Shown piece by piece: positions 32,923 to 40,779 of a stretch of 40,779 nt of DNA. The DNA comes from Acidobacteriota bacterium (GTDB taxonomy: Bacteria > Acidobacteriota > Thermoanaerobaculia > Multivoradales > SZUA-115). The stretch is from assembly GCA_024277255.1 (NCBI GenBank), contig JAJRVQ010000186.1, forward strand, positions 1 through 40,779. Reading direction: 5' to 3'. Below the pieces are notes generated by a model. It was not told the DNA's origin and searched no databases. It saw only the letters and a program-made list of their open reading frames with translations. Numbering within the stretch: position 1 is the stretch's first letter; each line of letters opens with the position of its first letter. The translations under genes were made by a program, and so were the position numbers.

Positions 32923-33435
32923 CTATTGACTGGGAGGCGTCGGCGGTGCTTCGGCCGGCGCTTGCGCCGGGCCGCCGGAGTTCTGTGGCGGTGCCGCCTG
33001 GCCTGGACCGAAGAAACTGCCGTTGTTCTGCACGCCGTAGACGGGGATACCGCCGCCGGCCTGGCTCGGCTCGACGAACTGCTGAATATCGAAAGACTGG
33101 GGGCCGTTGACGAAGACCTGGTTCTCCACCACGCCATTGTTGGCCGTGTAGCCCAGAAGCAGGGTCGTCGTGTTGATACGCAACCCGTAGCCCTTGCTCT
33201 CGGTCTCGGAAGTCACCGACTCGATCTTGTCGCGCGGGATGGCAATCGCGTTGCCATGGTCATCGAGAAAAGTGACCATCGACGCATCGAACGAAGCCTC
33301 GCGCGGCTGGTAGCGGGTCAAGAAGACCTTGCCGTCGGTCAGAGTCACCGAATAGATATCCGCCATCACCGGACTTCCGGCAAGAACGACAGCCGCCAAC
33401 AACAACAGTGCGAGAGAAACCGTACGCGTCTTCAT
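32923..33435 (-). CDS. Secreted protein of unknown function with Pro/Ala tail
   Basis: A 170-aa protein. ATG 33435 has GGAGGTG 5 bases upstream. The signal peptide (MKTRTVSLALLLLAAVVLAG) ends at VMA, residue 25. Then comes DIYSVTLTDGKVFLTRYQPREASFD..., where a short beta domain fits: a strand, then TFLDDHGNAIAIPRDKIESVTSE, resembling small SH3-like beta barrels that read 'x-L-x-D-G...I-x-x-x-x-I'. The C-terminal 50 residues are Gln/Gly/Pro/Ala-rich and probably unstructured. It lies 79 bp downstream of the anti-sigma gene on the same strand and may belong to that unit. Confidence 0.72.
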   Translation of the reverse strand: MKTRTVSLALLLLAAVVLAGSPVMADIYSVTLTDGKVFLTRYQPREASFDASMVTFLDDHGNAIAIPRDKIESVTSETESKGYGLRINTTTLLLGYTANNGVVENQVFVNGPQSFDIQQFVEPSQAGGGIPVYGVQNNGSFFGPGQAAPPQNSGGPAQAPAEAPPTPPSQ

Positions 33436-33514
33436 GCGACACCTCCAGGTGGATGGACAGGGAAGTCTAGCATGGAAGGAGAGAAAAGCGTGTGGTGATC
33501 GTGGTTTAGGAGCG

Positions 33515-34480
33515 TCAGTCTTCCTCGAAGGAGCCGAAAACGCTGCTCAAGGCTTCGCGCAGCTCTTGCCGGCGCTGCGCGTCGAGGCTCCCTTGAGCCA
33601 GAAGCTCATCGATATCCTTGAGATTCTCGGAAACCTCTGGATGGAATCCCGGGCTCGTACGGACCTGCTGCCAGAGAAGGTGCACCTCGCGACGATCGAA
33701 ATAGCGGTTGTCGCCTACATTCAAGGCTATCCACGCCCCGTGGCACCACCGGCCGAGGCGGAACCGGTCGGATTCATCCAGCGTCTCTTCCCATCGAGCC
33801 AGCAGGGGGGAGACCTCTGCGGGGGTCAGTTGCCCGGTGTGCACCTTCTTGGCGGTTCCTCGGATCTCTGCGACTTGCTGGCGCACTGAGCGCCCGCTAC
33901 CCAACTCATGAGCGAAGTGGCCAAGTTCTTCCGCCAACCGTTTCCTCGACTCTTCACTGTCACCGTGTGCGATCAGTATCGCAACGTTCAGGGCAGAGCG
34001 GCCAGCTTGAAAGTATCCACCTGTCTCTTCGCCACGCACGGTGTAAGGAGTCAGCTCGTCTGGCCTCGGCAGCGTTTCGAACGAGGCTACCAGCTGCGCC
34101 GAGCGGCCCGAGCGGGGAGAGAACCAGAAGAACAGTCCGATCGCGGCGGCTAGCAACGCCGCTGCCAGCGGGAGGTAGATCCATGCCCTGGGCCACTCTT
34201 CACTGTATTGCTCTTGACTGGGCCGTCGAGCTGTAGCGGATCGCTCGATCGGAATCGCTCGCCGCTCCTGCGGCGCCTGGCCGAGATCCTCTGCGGTCTC
34301 GCTGGGCACTTCGCGCGGGCGCACCTCGTCGAGCGCCACGGCGCTCTCCTCGAACAGAGCGAAGCTGGCCTCGTCGTGAGCCAAGATCTCCAGGAGGCGC
34401 GCACGCTCCTCACCCTTGAGATTGCCGTCCAACAGAGCGGCAATCTCCTCAATATCGGCTTTCGGTAGTCGGGTCGTCAC
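33515..34480 (-). CDS. Probable transmembrane anti-sigma factor
   Basis: A 321-aa protein. The first 50 residues (IEEIAALLDGNLKGEERARLLEILAHDEA) have the helical form of anti-sigma N-termini, of the 'L-x-G-x-L-x-x-x-E-R-x-x-x-x-x-H-L' type, but without the zinc-binding His/Cys pair. A single TM helix (WIYLPLAAALLAAAIGLFFWF) lies at about 100-120. The outer part is mostly helical (RKRLAEELGHFAHELGSG, REVHLLWQQVRTSPGFHPEV). It lies 64 bp after the sigma factor gene, the usual arrangement for a sigma/anti-sigma pair. The call depends on that context as much as on sequence. Confidence 0.65.
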   Translation of the reverse strand: MTTRLPKADIEEIAALLDGNLKGEERARLLEILAHDEASFALFEESAVALDEVRPREVPSETAEDLGQAPQERRAIPIERSATARRPSQEQYSEEWPRAWIYLPLAAALLAAAIGLFFWFSPRSGRSAQLVASFETLPRPDELTPYTVRGEETGGYFQAGRSALNVAILIAHGDSEESRKRLAEELGHFAHELGSGRSVRQQVAEIRGTAKKVHTGQLTPAEVSPLLARWEETLDESDRFRLGRWCHGAWIALNVGDNRYFDRREVHLLWQQVRTSPGFHPEVSENLKDIDELLAQGSLDAQRRQELREALSSVFGSFEED

Positions 34481-34544
34481 GATGACACCTCCTGCGCGTT
34501 CGCCGAAGCCCCTCGGTAGTGTAGACGGACAGAACTATGCAGTT

Positions 34545-35309
34545 TCATCGATAGTCCTCCGCCAAGGTCAAGTACTGGATCACCTGCTGGCGCTCGATCC
34601 CGAGTTCCTCCAGTTGTTTGCGCACGGTGGCCATCAGCTGATCGCGGCGCCGGTAGAGCGGCTTTTGCTCCAGACTGAGACTTCGCGCGATCTGCGCCAC
34701 GCCCATGCGGCTGTGCAGTTTCACGATCATCGCATCTTCCGCCGGAAAGGTGGCTAGCACTTCGGCCACCGCGCCGCGGATGCGTTCACCGTCAGCGCTC
34801 CACTCGCGCTGCTGTACCAGCGTTTCGGCACCGGCATCGTCCACGGCGATGCGTTCCAACTGGTCGTCGGCTTCGATTCGGCGCTTGAAGCGGCGTGGAA
34901 GTTTGACCGCCAGCTCCTCAAGCTCTGCTTCCGTAGCCTGCACTTTCTCGCTGGTGATCAGCGTTTGGACGGCCTCTTCCAGGGTCAGTCCGTCGCGGAC
35001 AGTCAATCGCTCCAGCCGAATTGCCAGAGGGCCGAGGCGCTGTGCGGCTCTAGATGGTCGCCACTTGCCCCACAAGTGGTTGAGGTAGTCCAGCAGGTAG
35101 CGCTGGATTACCACGGCGAGGTAGGAAGTCAGTTTGGACTTGCCGCGGAACTGCCGAATCACGCGATAGTCGTTTTCGAGCAGCTTGACGTTGACCATTT
35201 GTGTGAAGTCTTCGGATTGTTCGGCGGACAGTCCTTTGCGTTGGCAGCAGAGCCGCGTCAGCCGAGCGAGAAACTCCTGGTTCTCGAGTAGTAACTGTTG
35301 CGGATTCAA
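34545..35309 (-). CDS. ECF-like RNA polymerase sigma factor
   Basis: A 254-aa protein. Region 2 is at about 25-80, with SEDFTQMVNVKLLENDYRVIRQFRGKSKL in part, followed by TSYLAVVIQRYLLDYLN, the usual core-binding and -10 segments. Region 4 is at about 175-235, with a helix-turn-helix in AEDAMIVKLHSRMGVAQIARSLSLEQ. The linker between them (about 95 residues) is much longer than in most ECF factors, which average around 190 aa in total. The start is TTG 35309; the frame remains open upstream without a better start. It is divergent from the CHAT gene and followed by an anti-sigma candidate, so it probably controls this locus. Confidence 0.82.
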   Translation of the reverse strand: MNPQQLLLENQEFLARLTRLCCQRKGLSAEQSEDFTQMVNVKLLENDYRVIRQFRGKSKLTSYLAVVIQRYLLDYLNHLWGKWRPSRAAQRLGPLAIRLERLTVRDGLTLEEAVQTLITSEKVQATEAELEELAVKLPRRFKRRIEADDQLERIAVDDAGAETLVQQREWSADGERIRGAVAEVLATFPAEDAMIVKLHSRMGVAQIARSLSLEQKPLYRRRDQLMATVRKQLEELGIERQQVIQYLTLAEDYR

Positions 35310-35652
35310 CTCACGGCCGTCCTGTTCAATCGGGAGATGGAGTACACGTAAAGCAAGCGATGGATTGGGGCATGGGAGTGTCAGCGAAGTTCAATGATTA
35401 TAGGCGACTGATCCGCTGTGGTCTGTTGCGGAGCTAGGAAATGGCACAAGAGCGTCCGTCTCCTCGATCGACATGACGACGCTGGTGCATCGTGCGGTTC
35501 GCTGTGAGCAAGAGGAGTACTTTTTTTCATGCTATGGTCATTCCTCTTCACCTTTAGTGACATTAGTACCCACGGATTGTGCGAAGGGCGCCGGTGCTGT
35601 AGTCGACTTCTCCGGCGTTGTGTGTGGCACGGCTGCGGGTGCGGAGGATGGG
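35310..35652. other. Divergent promoter region, sigma factor / CHAT
   Basis: These 343 bp are clearly richer in A/T than the neighbours, including a T7 run at 35521-35527. On the minus strand a perfect TATAAT (35402-35397) would serve the sigma gene, leaving a leader of about 80 nt; no good -35 is seen, which could mean an activator or an alternative sigma. The plus-strand promoter for CHAT is not obvious. The open frame from 35473 runs through the AT-rich part and is probably not translated. Confidence 0.45.
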
Positions 35653-38600
35653 ATGAGACCTACAGCTGCTGCTGCCACCGCTCTCGGAGCTGTCGCTGCG
35701 GGAACGATCTGGCTGCAATGCACCAAGCCGGCACCGAGGCCGGGTGAGGAGGGGTTTCGCCCGGCCTTGTCTGCGGCGGCCGGGTGGGGCGGTGAGCGAT
35801 GTACTTCGCTGGTGGAATGGGCTCAGCCGGGCCATTGTCAGGTGACCGAAGTACAGGTTTCCTCGCAGGTGATGGCAAAGCTGGCGGCTGCCGTCGACAA
35901 CGCCAGCGACTCCCCGGATGCCAGCGTTCAGAGGGATCAGGCTCTCTTCTTTGCCTTCGACGAAACACTGGACTTGGCTGTGGAATCTCTGCAGCAGGCG
36001 TGTGACTCGGATCGATCCGCCGCCAATCTGACGGAACTGGCAGCGACTCATCTCCTCCTCTGGCAACACCACGGTGGGAGCAGCGACTTGCAGGCTGCGC
36101 TGGTTCTCGCTGCCGAAGCGCAGAACCTACCGAATCGATCATCCGCTACCACTGCCGTCTTGGTCTGGGTTGGTGCAGAGCTGGGTCTGCGGCACGAGCT
36201 GAAACTCATGTGGGAGGAGTTGACCAGGGTGCCGGGCGGATCGGAGGTGGCACGGACCAGCCTCGAGAGGCTGTCTCGGCCCACTTGGGCCGAAGAATGG
36301 TCGAAAGCCCGACAGGAACTCGAACGGGCGATGGTTAGCGGAGCGTCGCTGGCAGCCATGGACATTGCACAGCGGTATCCACTGGAGACCAGGCGGTGGG
36401 TGGTCGCGACGAAGATTCCTCAATGGTTGAAGGCCGTTTCCGGGTCGGATGAGGAGCGCTCCCAGTTTGACGATCTGCGTGTGCTAGCTCGGGATCGAGC
36501 CGAGCGCACCGGCGACGATGCCTTGCTGGCGACCATCGAAGCCATCGATCGATCGGACCCCTCTCGCCGTCGCTCTCTGCTGCGGGGTTTGATGGCGCTG
36601 CAGGACGGAGTGGATGGGTTGAGCGCCGGGACCCAGGAGGGTTTTGAGCGCGGTGTGAAGCAGCTTCATGTTGCCGTCTCCGAGATCCCAACGGAGATTC
36701 CTTCCCTGCTTGCTGAGGCGCAGTTGGAGCTTCAGATAGGACAGATGCAACAGAGATGCGGCCAGGTGTCCGCAGGCCTTTGCTATCAGCAGGTGCGCCG
36801 CGAGTTGCTGCGCCTGTGCGCAGAGACTCCCCAGTCCTGGAGGGCCTTTCATCTTCGTGCTCATCGCGTGCTGGGCCTCATCGACGTGCGGGATGCAAAG
36901 TACGGCTCGGCCCTGACCCACTACCGCCGGGCGCTGGCATTCAGCTCGGGTCTCGGCGAAGCAGAGAGCCTCGCAGCCTTGCGAGGGCAACGGGCCGAAG
37001 CACTCCAGAAGCTGGGCCGGATGGACGAGGCCTGGCGAGAACTGGCTTTGGCGCTGCCAGCTATGGAGAGGAGCGGTATCGCGTACCGCCGCCATGCCAC
37101 CCTCTACTGGACGACCGACTACCTGCGCGTGGCGGGACACCTGCAAGCGGCGCTCCTCTTTGCCAGCGAGTACACCAGCGCGGCGCGAGTGGATGGAGAC
37201 CCCGTCTCCATGGTGGAAGCAGAGATGCTCCTTGCCCGCTGCCTGCTGGAGGACGGCCGGGTAGAGGCGGCCTCCCAAGCGCTCCGGCGGGCACGAGCCG
37301 TTCGCGGAGCCAATCTGGTCGAAGAGCCGGAGGGAAGGCTAGCGACGAAACTGGCGCTCGCCGAGGTCACCGTTGCCAGCCGATCTGCAGATCCGCGGAG
37401 ACTGCGCCATGCCCTCGACAAGATCGGTCGTCTGAGTCGACTTCTGGAAAAGTTGAACGAGCGCTTCGACCTGCGCCAGCTCTTGGCCGATCGGGCGCGC
37501 ATCTTCCTCCACTTCGGTACCGACGCAGGACCGGCGGTCGAGGATCAACTCGCCGAACTGATCCGGCAGTGGTTCGATCTGCTGAGCGACGCCGACCGGC
37601 TGAGGCTCCTCGGCCGCGATCGCGAACTCATCCGTCTGATGGCGCAGCGACATTGGCGGGCCGGGCGGACAAAGGATGCGTGGGCCGAGATCGAGCGTGG
37701 CCGCTCGGCGGCACTGCTGATGCGCCGAAGCGCCACCGACACGCTGAGTACCCTGTTGGATCCGGCGGCGGTCCAAGCGGCTCTGGCGCCGGGGGAGTTG
37801 CTGGTCCAGTTCGCTGTCTGGCCCGAGAGGACCCTCGTATGGGCCATCCACCGGAATGGTTGGCGGACGAATTCGGTGGTGATCCGGCCCGCGGAGTTGG
37901 CCCGTCGGGTGGACGGCTTGTGCCAAGCCATTCGCAGCGAGAAGACCGAGGATGTGCAAGAGCAAGGCGCAGCGCTGCACGATCTCCTGTTCGGCGATCT
38001 ACTGACCAATCTTTCCCCCCAGAGGCGTCTCATGCTGTCGCCCGATGGACCGCTGCACCGACTGCCGTGGGCCGCGCTGTGGAACACCCGGCAGCAGGAG
38101 CTGCCGGTGCAGGCGGCCGAGATCTCTATTCTGCCCAGTGCCCACTTCTTGCTCCAAGGAGAGCCGGTCGCTCCTACCTTCGATTCGTCGACATCCGTTC
38201 TCTTTGTCACCAACCCCAAGCTCAGCGCAGAGGTGGCGCAGAGTTTCCCGGATCTTCAGGGCTCCGCACCCCTTCACAAGAAGATCCGCAAACTCTTTCC
38301 AAAGACCGCACGACGCATCGGCGGGGAGGCCAACCGGAATGTTCTGAAGCAGGCACAGAACTACCGAATCCTCCACTTCGACCTCCATGGCCTCTACAGC
38401 CCCAATCCTGCCACCTCCAGTCTGGTCCTCGCCCCGCTAGACGAAACGGATGGTGTTGACTACCTCCTCGCCGAACAGATCGCAACGCTCGATCTGACCG
38501 GTGTCGATCTCGTGGTCCTGGCGGGTTGCGACACCGCCCGAGGCTTCGAACGCGGAGCCGGTGAGTTGGACGGACTGGTGCGTGCATTCTTAGCTGCCGG

Positions 38601-38796
38601 CGCACGTGGAGTCATCGCCAGCCAATGGAAAATTGAAGATCGCGCGACCTCACGATTCCTGGAGAACTTCTATGAAACTTTGAAACTCGGGGCTTCTGTT
38701 TCCCGCGCTTTGAGTTCGACGCAGGCAGATCTGCTGACGCAACAAGGGACTGCCGTTATGGACGGTCTCGCCTTCATTTTTGTCGGATCGGGCTGA
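35653..38796 (+). CDS. CHAT-domain caspase-like protease with TPR region
   Basis: A 1047-aa protein. I prefer ATG 35653, with GGAGG 5 bases upstream and a hydrophobic N-terminal helix (AAAATALGAVAAGTIWL) as its first feature; ATG 35473 would add 60 atypical residues. The middle (about 390-670) contains TPR-like helix pairs such as YGSALTHYRRALAFSSGLGEA. The CHAT domain spans about 700-1047: LLVQFAVWPERTLVWAI, LMLSPDGPLHRLPWAAL, the catalytic His912 in ILHFDLHGLY, Cys959 in LVVLAGCDTARG, then GVIASQWKIEDRAT. Both catalytic residues are present, so it should be an active cysteine protease. The N-terminal helix suggests membrane attachment or export. The divergent sigma/anti-sigma pair probably regulates it. 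Its targets are unknown. Confidence 0.88.
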   Translation: MRPTAAAATALGAVAAGTIWLQCTKPAPRPGEEGFRPALSAAAGWGGERCTSLVEWAQPGHCQVTEVQVSSQVMAKLAAAVDNASDSPDASVQRDQALFFAFDETLDLAVESLQQACDSDRSAANLTELAATHLLLWQHHGGSSDLQAALVLAAEAQNLPNRSSATTAVLVWVGAELGLRHELKLMWEELTRVPGGSEVARTSLERLSRPTWAEEWSKARQELERAMVSGASLAAMDIAQRYPLETRRWVVATKIPQWLKAVSGSDEERSQFDDLRVLARDRAERTGDDALLATIEAIDRSDPSRRRSLLRGLMALQDGVDGLSAGTQEGFERGVKQLHVAVSEIPTEIPSLLAEAQLELQIGQMQQRCGQVSAGLCYQQVRRELLRLCAETPQSWRAFHLRAHRVLGLIDVRDAKYGSALTHYRRALAFSSGLGEAESLAALRGQRAEALQKLGRMDEAWRELALALPAMERSGIAYRRHATLYWTTDYLRVAGHLQAALLFASEYTSAARVDGDPVSMVEAEMLLARCLLEDGRVEAASQALRRARAVRGANLVEEPEGRLATKLALAEVTVASRSADPRRLRHALDKIGRLSRLLEKLNERFDLRQLLADRARIFLHFGTDAGPAVEDQLAELIRQWFDLLSDADRLRLLGRDRELIRLMAQRHWRAGRTKDAWAEIERGRSAALLMRRSATDTLSTLLDPAAVQAALAPGELLVQFAVWPERTLVWAIHRNGWRTNSVVIRPAELARRVDGLCQAIRSEKTEDVQEQGAALHDLLFGDLLTNLSPQRRLMLSPDGPLHRLPWAALWNTRQQELPVQAAEISILPSAHFLLQGEPVAPTFDSSTSVLFVTNPKLSAEVAQSFPDLQGSAPLHKKIRKLFPKTARRIGGEANRNVLKQAQNYRILHFDLHGLYSPNPATSSLVLAPLDETDGVDYLLAEQIATLDLTGVDLVVLAGCDTARGFERGAGELDGLVRAFLAAGARGVIASQWKIEDRATSRFLENFYETLKLGASVSRALSSTQADLLTQQGTAVMDGLAFIFVGSG

Positions 38797-38849
38797 ATCG
38801 TCCGAGCCGAAGTCCGCTGCAATATTGACCACAGTTCGAGGAGGTGACG

Positions 38850-38939
38850 ATGAAACTCAGAGTCTATTCTTACGGGATGATCGTTTGCGAGGTAGGCCAA
38901 GCCAAGCAGACGGAAACGGCATCAAGGAGTGCGCCATGA
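38850..38939 (+). CDS. 29-aa ORF after CHAT, possible gene fragment
   Basis: ATG 38850 is preceded by a strong GAGGAGG at ideal spacing. The peptide begins MKLRVYSYGMIVCEVGQAKQ and then stops. Its first residues resemble those of the next ORF (KVKVIFYGLCAFVPE), so it may be the N-terminal remnant of a related gene. It overlaps the next ORF by 4 bases (ATGA). There is no codon evidence at this length. Confidence 0.4.
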   Translation: MKLRVYSYGMIVCEVGQAKQTETASRSAP

Positions 38940-39043
38940 AGATGAAAGTCAAGGTGATCTTCTACGGTCTTTGTGCGTTTGTACCGGAGAAGAAGCCCCC
39001 CAGGGAAGGTCGGCGTGCTCAGAACCCTGTCGCCAAACCATAA
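38936..39043 (+). pseudogene. Truncated 35-aa 'YGLCAFVP' ORF downstream of CHAT
   Basis: ATG 38936 has AAGGAG about 7 bases upstream. The peptide begins MKMKVKVIFYGLCAFVPEKK, carries a Pro/Arg-rich middle, and ends in TAA. From memory, proteins opening with a beta strand and then 'GLCAFVP' occur as much longer open reading frames, sometimes near CHAT genes, but I cannot confirm this here. The same frame stays open after the TAA (EVGNHQERHLKVTSG). So the ORF may be a genuine small protein or a gene cut by a stop codon. Confidence 0.4.
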
Positions 39044-39121
39044 GAGGTGGGGAATCACCAGGAGAGGCACCTCAAGGTAACATCTGGTCGTTTCGGTATT
39101 GAAAGCCGAGGATCAGGGTGC

Positions 39122-40087
39122 CTACCGGCGATCCGGTTCTTCCCCTCTCTCCTTGCCCGGCCGTACCGTTCCGTGCGCTGCCAGTTTGCGGTGCAGATGG
39201 GTGCGTTGGATTTCCAGCAATCTTGCCGCCGCGGCGACGTTCCAGCCGGTTCGTTGCAGGACGCTTTCCAGGTAGCGTTTTTCGCATTCGGCTTTGAAGG
39301 TTTTCAGCGGGACGATGGGGTGGTTTCCGTTGAGGTGGAGGAGGTCGGTTTCGGTGGTTTCCGGGTGGGGGCCGCCGTGGCGTAGGTGGGCGGGGAGTTG
39401 GTCGAGGGTGATGGGGTCGGCGCCGAAGACGACGAGCCGTTCGCAGAGGCTCTTGAGTTCCCGGATGTTGCCGGGCCAGGAGTGGGCCTCCAGGCGGGTG
39501 AGCACTTCGGGTTCTATCTGGCGGGCGCGGGTGTGGTGGAGGCGGCGGTAGTGGTCGAGGAAGTGGTCGAAGAGGAGGCGGATGTCACCGGGGCGCTGAC
39601 GCAGCGGTGGAACTTCCAAGGGCAAGCCGGCGAGGCGGAAGTACAGGTCTTCGCGGAAGCGCTTCTCCTTGACCGCCTCTTCGAGGTTGGTGTGAGTGGC
39701 GGCGATCACCCGCACGTCCACTTCGCGCTCCTTGGTGTCGCCGATGCGGCGCACGTGGCCGTCTTCGAGCACTCGCAGGAGGCGGGCTTGCAGCGGGTAG
39801 TCCATGTCGCCGATCTCGTCGAGGAAGAGGGTGCCGCCGTCGGCTTCTTCGAACAGGCCCGGCTTGTCGGCGCGGGCGTCGGTGAAGGCGCCGCGCACGT
39901 GGCCGAAAAGTTCGTCTTCGATCAGGTGGGCGGGGATGGCGGCGCAGTTGATCTTGATGAACGGCTGGCCGGCGCGCGGGCTCCGGCGGTGGAGTTCGTT
40001 GGCCACCAGCTCCTTGCCGGTACCGCTTTCGCCGCGGATCATCACCCGGGCGTCGGTGGGTGCCGCCTGAGCGATTCGTTCGCGCAA
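39122..40087 (-). pseudogene. NtrC-type regulator, sigma-54 AAA+ and Fis half
   Basis: This 322-codon stretch continues the receiver gene in the same frame after a TAG. The AAA+ domain has Walker A GESGTGKE, ELFGHVRGAFTDA (the GAFTGA loop with Asp for Gly), Walker B GGTLFLDEIGDM, and the sensor region ATHTNLEEAVKEKRFREDLYFRL. The end has the Fis-type helix-turn-helix (GWNVAAAARLLEIQRTHLHRKL). Such proteins open sigma-54 promoters by ATP hydrolysis. Translation would need a restart (TTG 40087 follows the stop directly, with no ribosome-binding site) or readthrough. A sequencing error is also possible. Confidence 0.85.
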
Positions 40088-40540
40088 CTAGGCGACGGCG
40101 GGCGAGGCTCCCAGGATCTGCGCCTCGGCGGCGAGTTCGGATTTGAGTTCGGCGACCTCGCGGCGCAGCGCCGTGTTTTCGAGCGTGGTGCGGATCGACC
40201 GCATGAGACGTTGTTTGGAGAAGGGCTTTTCGATCAGGTCGTGGACGCCGAGCTTGAGCGCTTCGACGGTCTCGCTGATCGAAGCCTCGCCCGAGATGAT
40301 GACGGTCGGCGGCAGCCGGTCGGCCGCCACCAGCTTGCGCACCAGCTCGACGCCGCTGATTCCCGGCAGGCGGACATCGATCAACAGCAGCTCGGGCAGG
40401 GGCTTGTTCGCCGGCTCGAGTTCGCACAGGGCGGCCTCGGCGTTCTCGAAGGCGCGCGGCGCGAACCCTTCGTCGCGCAGCTGGAAGAGCAGGTTGGCGC
40501 GGATCTTCGGATCGTCTTCAACCAGGATGACCGCGGTCAT
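40088..40540 (-). CDS. Response-regulator receiver half, ended by an in-frame TAG
   Basis: A 150-aa receiver domain followed by a linker. The acidic pocket is VEDD (Glu8-Asp10), the phospho-acceptor is Asp55 in LLLIDVRLPG, Ser83 follows in IISGE, and Lys105 is in IEKPF. The linker ends ILGASPAVA and is cut by TAG 40090-40088 exactly where full-length NtrC-type proteins run on into (L)RERI...APTDARVMI. As it stands, it would be a single-domain receiver. The ATG overlaps the histidine kinase stop by 4 bases. Confidence 0.85.
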   Translation of the reverse strand: MTAVILVEDDPKIRANLLFQLRDEGFAPRAFENAEAALCELEPANKPLPELLLIDVRLPGISGVELVRKLVAADRLPPTVIISGEASISETVEALKLGVHDLIEKPFSKQRLMRSIRTTLENTALRREVAELKSELAAEAQILGASPAVA

Positions 40541-40779
40541 GGTTTGCCTCCGTCGTGCTCTACCCGTCGGTGGGTCGAGGATTCGGTATGGGTGGTGGGA
40601 AGGGTGAGGCGGAAGGTGGTACCCGCCGGGGAGCTGGACGCCAACTCCAGGTCGCCCCCGTGATCGAGCAGGACCTTCTTGCAGATCGCCAGGCCGAGCC
40701 CCATCCCTTCGCCGATGGTGCGGGTGGTGGTGTAGGGCTCGAACAGCCGGGTGCGCACGGTGGCGGCGATGCCGGGGCC
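40537..40779 (-). CDS. Histidine kinase, C-terminal ATPase end (partial)
   Basis: The frame is open from the window edge: GPGIAATVRTRLFEPYTTTR, then GEGMGLGLAICKKVLLDHGGDLEL and GTTFRLTLP. These are the G1 (GPGI), F (FEPY) and G2 (GMGLGLAI) boxes of the HATPase_c domain. It is the sensor partner of the split regulator downstream, as the 4-base ATGA overlap indicates. The sensor part lies outside the window. Confidence 0.9.
   Translation of the reverse strand, partial: GPGIAATVRTRLFEPYTTTRTIGEGMGLGLAICKKVLLDHGGDLELASSSPAGTTFRLTLPTTHTESSTHRRVEHDGGKP

Noticed and set aside
35473..35652. N-terminal extension of the CHAT gene from ATG 35473
   Set aside because: It crosses an AT-rich, T-run-containing stretch that looks like a promoter. 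The composition is unlike the gene body, and ATG 35653 has a good ribosome-binding site.
36756..38459. 567-codon alternative frame inside the CHAT gene
   Set aside because: It is Arg/Pro/Gly-rich shadow sequence with no motif, overlapping a well-supported CHAT domain.
39044..39073. GAGGTG/CACCTC hairpin as a terminator after the CHAT cluster
   Set aside because: The stem is only 6 bp with an 18-base loop and no U-tract.

Overview
This is about 41 kb of GC-rich, gene-dense bacterial chromosome. I see no rRNA, tRNA, CRISPR array or insertion sequence. Several traits together suggest an Acidobacteriota-type organism, perhaps a Thermoanaerobaculia relative: a F1Fo-ATPase whose b and c subunits carry signal-peptide-like N-termini, a kinase/TPR protein, a secreted protein with repeated carboxypeptidase-regulatory-like modules, a CHAT protease beside a sigma/anti-sigma pair, NtrC-type regulation, and TonB/BtuBFCD vitamin B12 import. 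The taxonomy is inference, not read from a marker gene.

Layout. 1-6.8 kb: the 3' end of an unknown gene, a secreted DUF1573 protein, the peptidoglycan-recycling ligase Mpl, a glutamate formimidoyltransferase-like protein whose stop codon overlaps that of mpl, a one-TM TPR protein and an RDD membrane protein. 6.8-11.8 kb (minus strand): a tightly packed secreted cluster made of a 1089-aa modular protein, a 139-aa Cys-rich protein with a poly-glycine tract, and a propeller-like secreted protein; all three are functionally unknown. 12.0-13.7 kb: a four-domain S1 RNA-binding protein with a long acidic head and an RGG tail. 14.0-22.1 kb (minus): a complete ATP synthase operon, atpZ-like, atpI-like, atpB-E-F-H-A-G-D-C, with an insertion of about 70 residues in alpha. 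22.4-24.5 kb: a Ser/Thr kinase that lost its C-lobe and is joined directly to TPRs, and an internally duplicated unknown protein. 24.8-26.8 kb: a striking nested palindrome, a small lipoprotein, an Rrf2 regulator, a Nudix hydrolase and two overlapping small membrane proteins. 26.8-32.8 kb (minus): a B12 uptake operon (btuB-btuF-btuD-btuC, each pair overlapping by 4 nt), then an FAH-family enzyme and a small membrane protein. It is led by a cobalamin riboswitch and a hairpin that can hide the btuB ribosome-binding site. 32.9-39.0 kb: a secreted protein, an ECF-like sigma factor with a TM anti-sigma candidate, and a divergent 1047-aa CHAT protease with an intact His/Cys pair. The protease gene is followed by two tiny overlapping ORFs that look like N-terminal fragments of one family. 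39.1-40.8 kb (minus): a two-component system in which the NtrC-type regulator is cut in two by an in-frame TAG, preceded by the end of its histidine kinase.

The most unusual material is the sigma/anti-sigma/CHAT locus with its truncated partner ORFs, the Cys/poly-Gly secreted cluster, the internally deleted kinase, and the nested palindrome. The best-understood unit is the riboswitch-controlled B12 operon.
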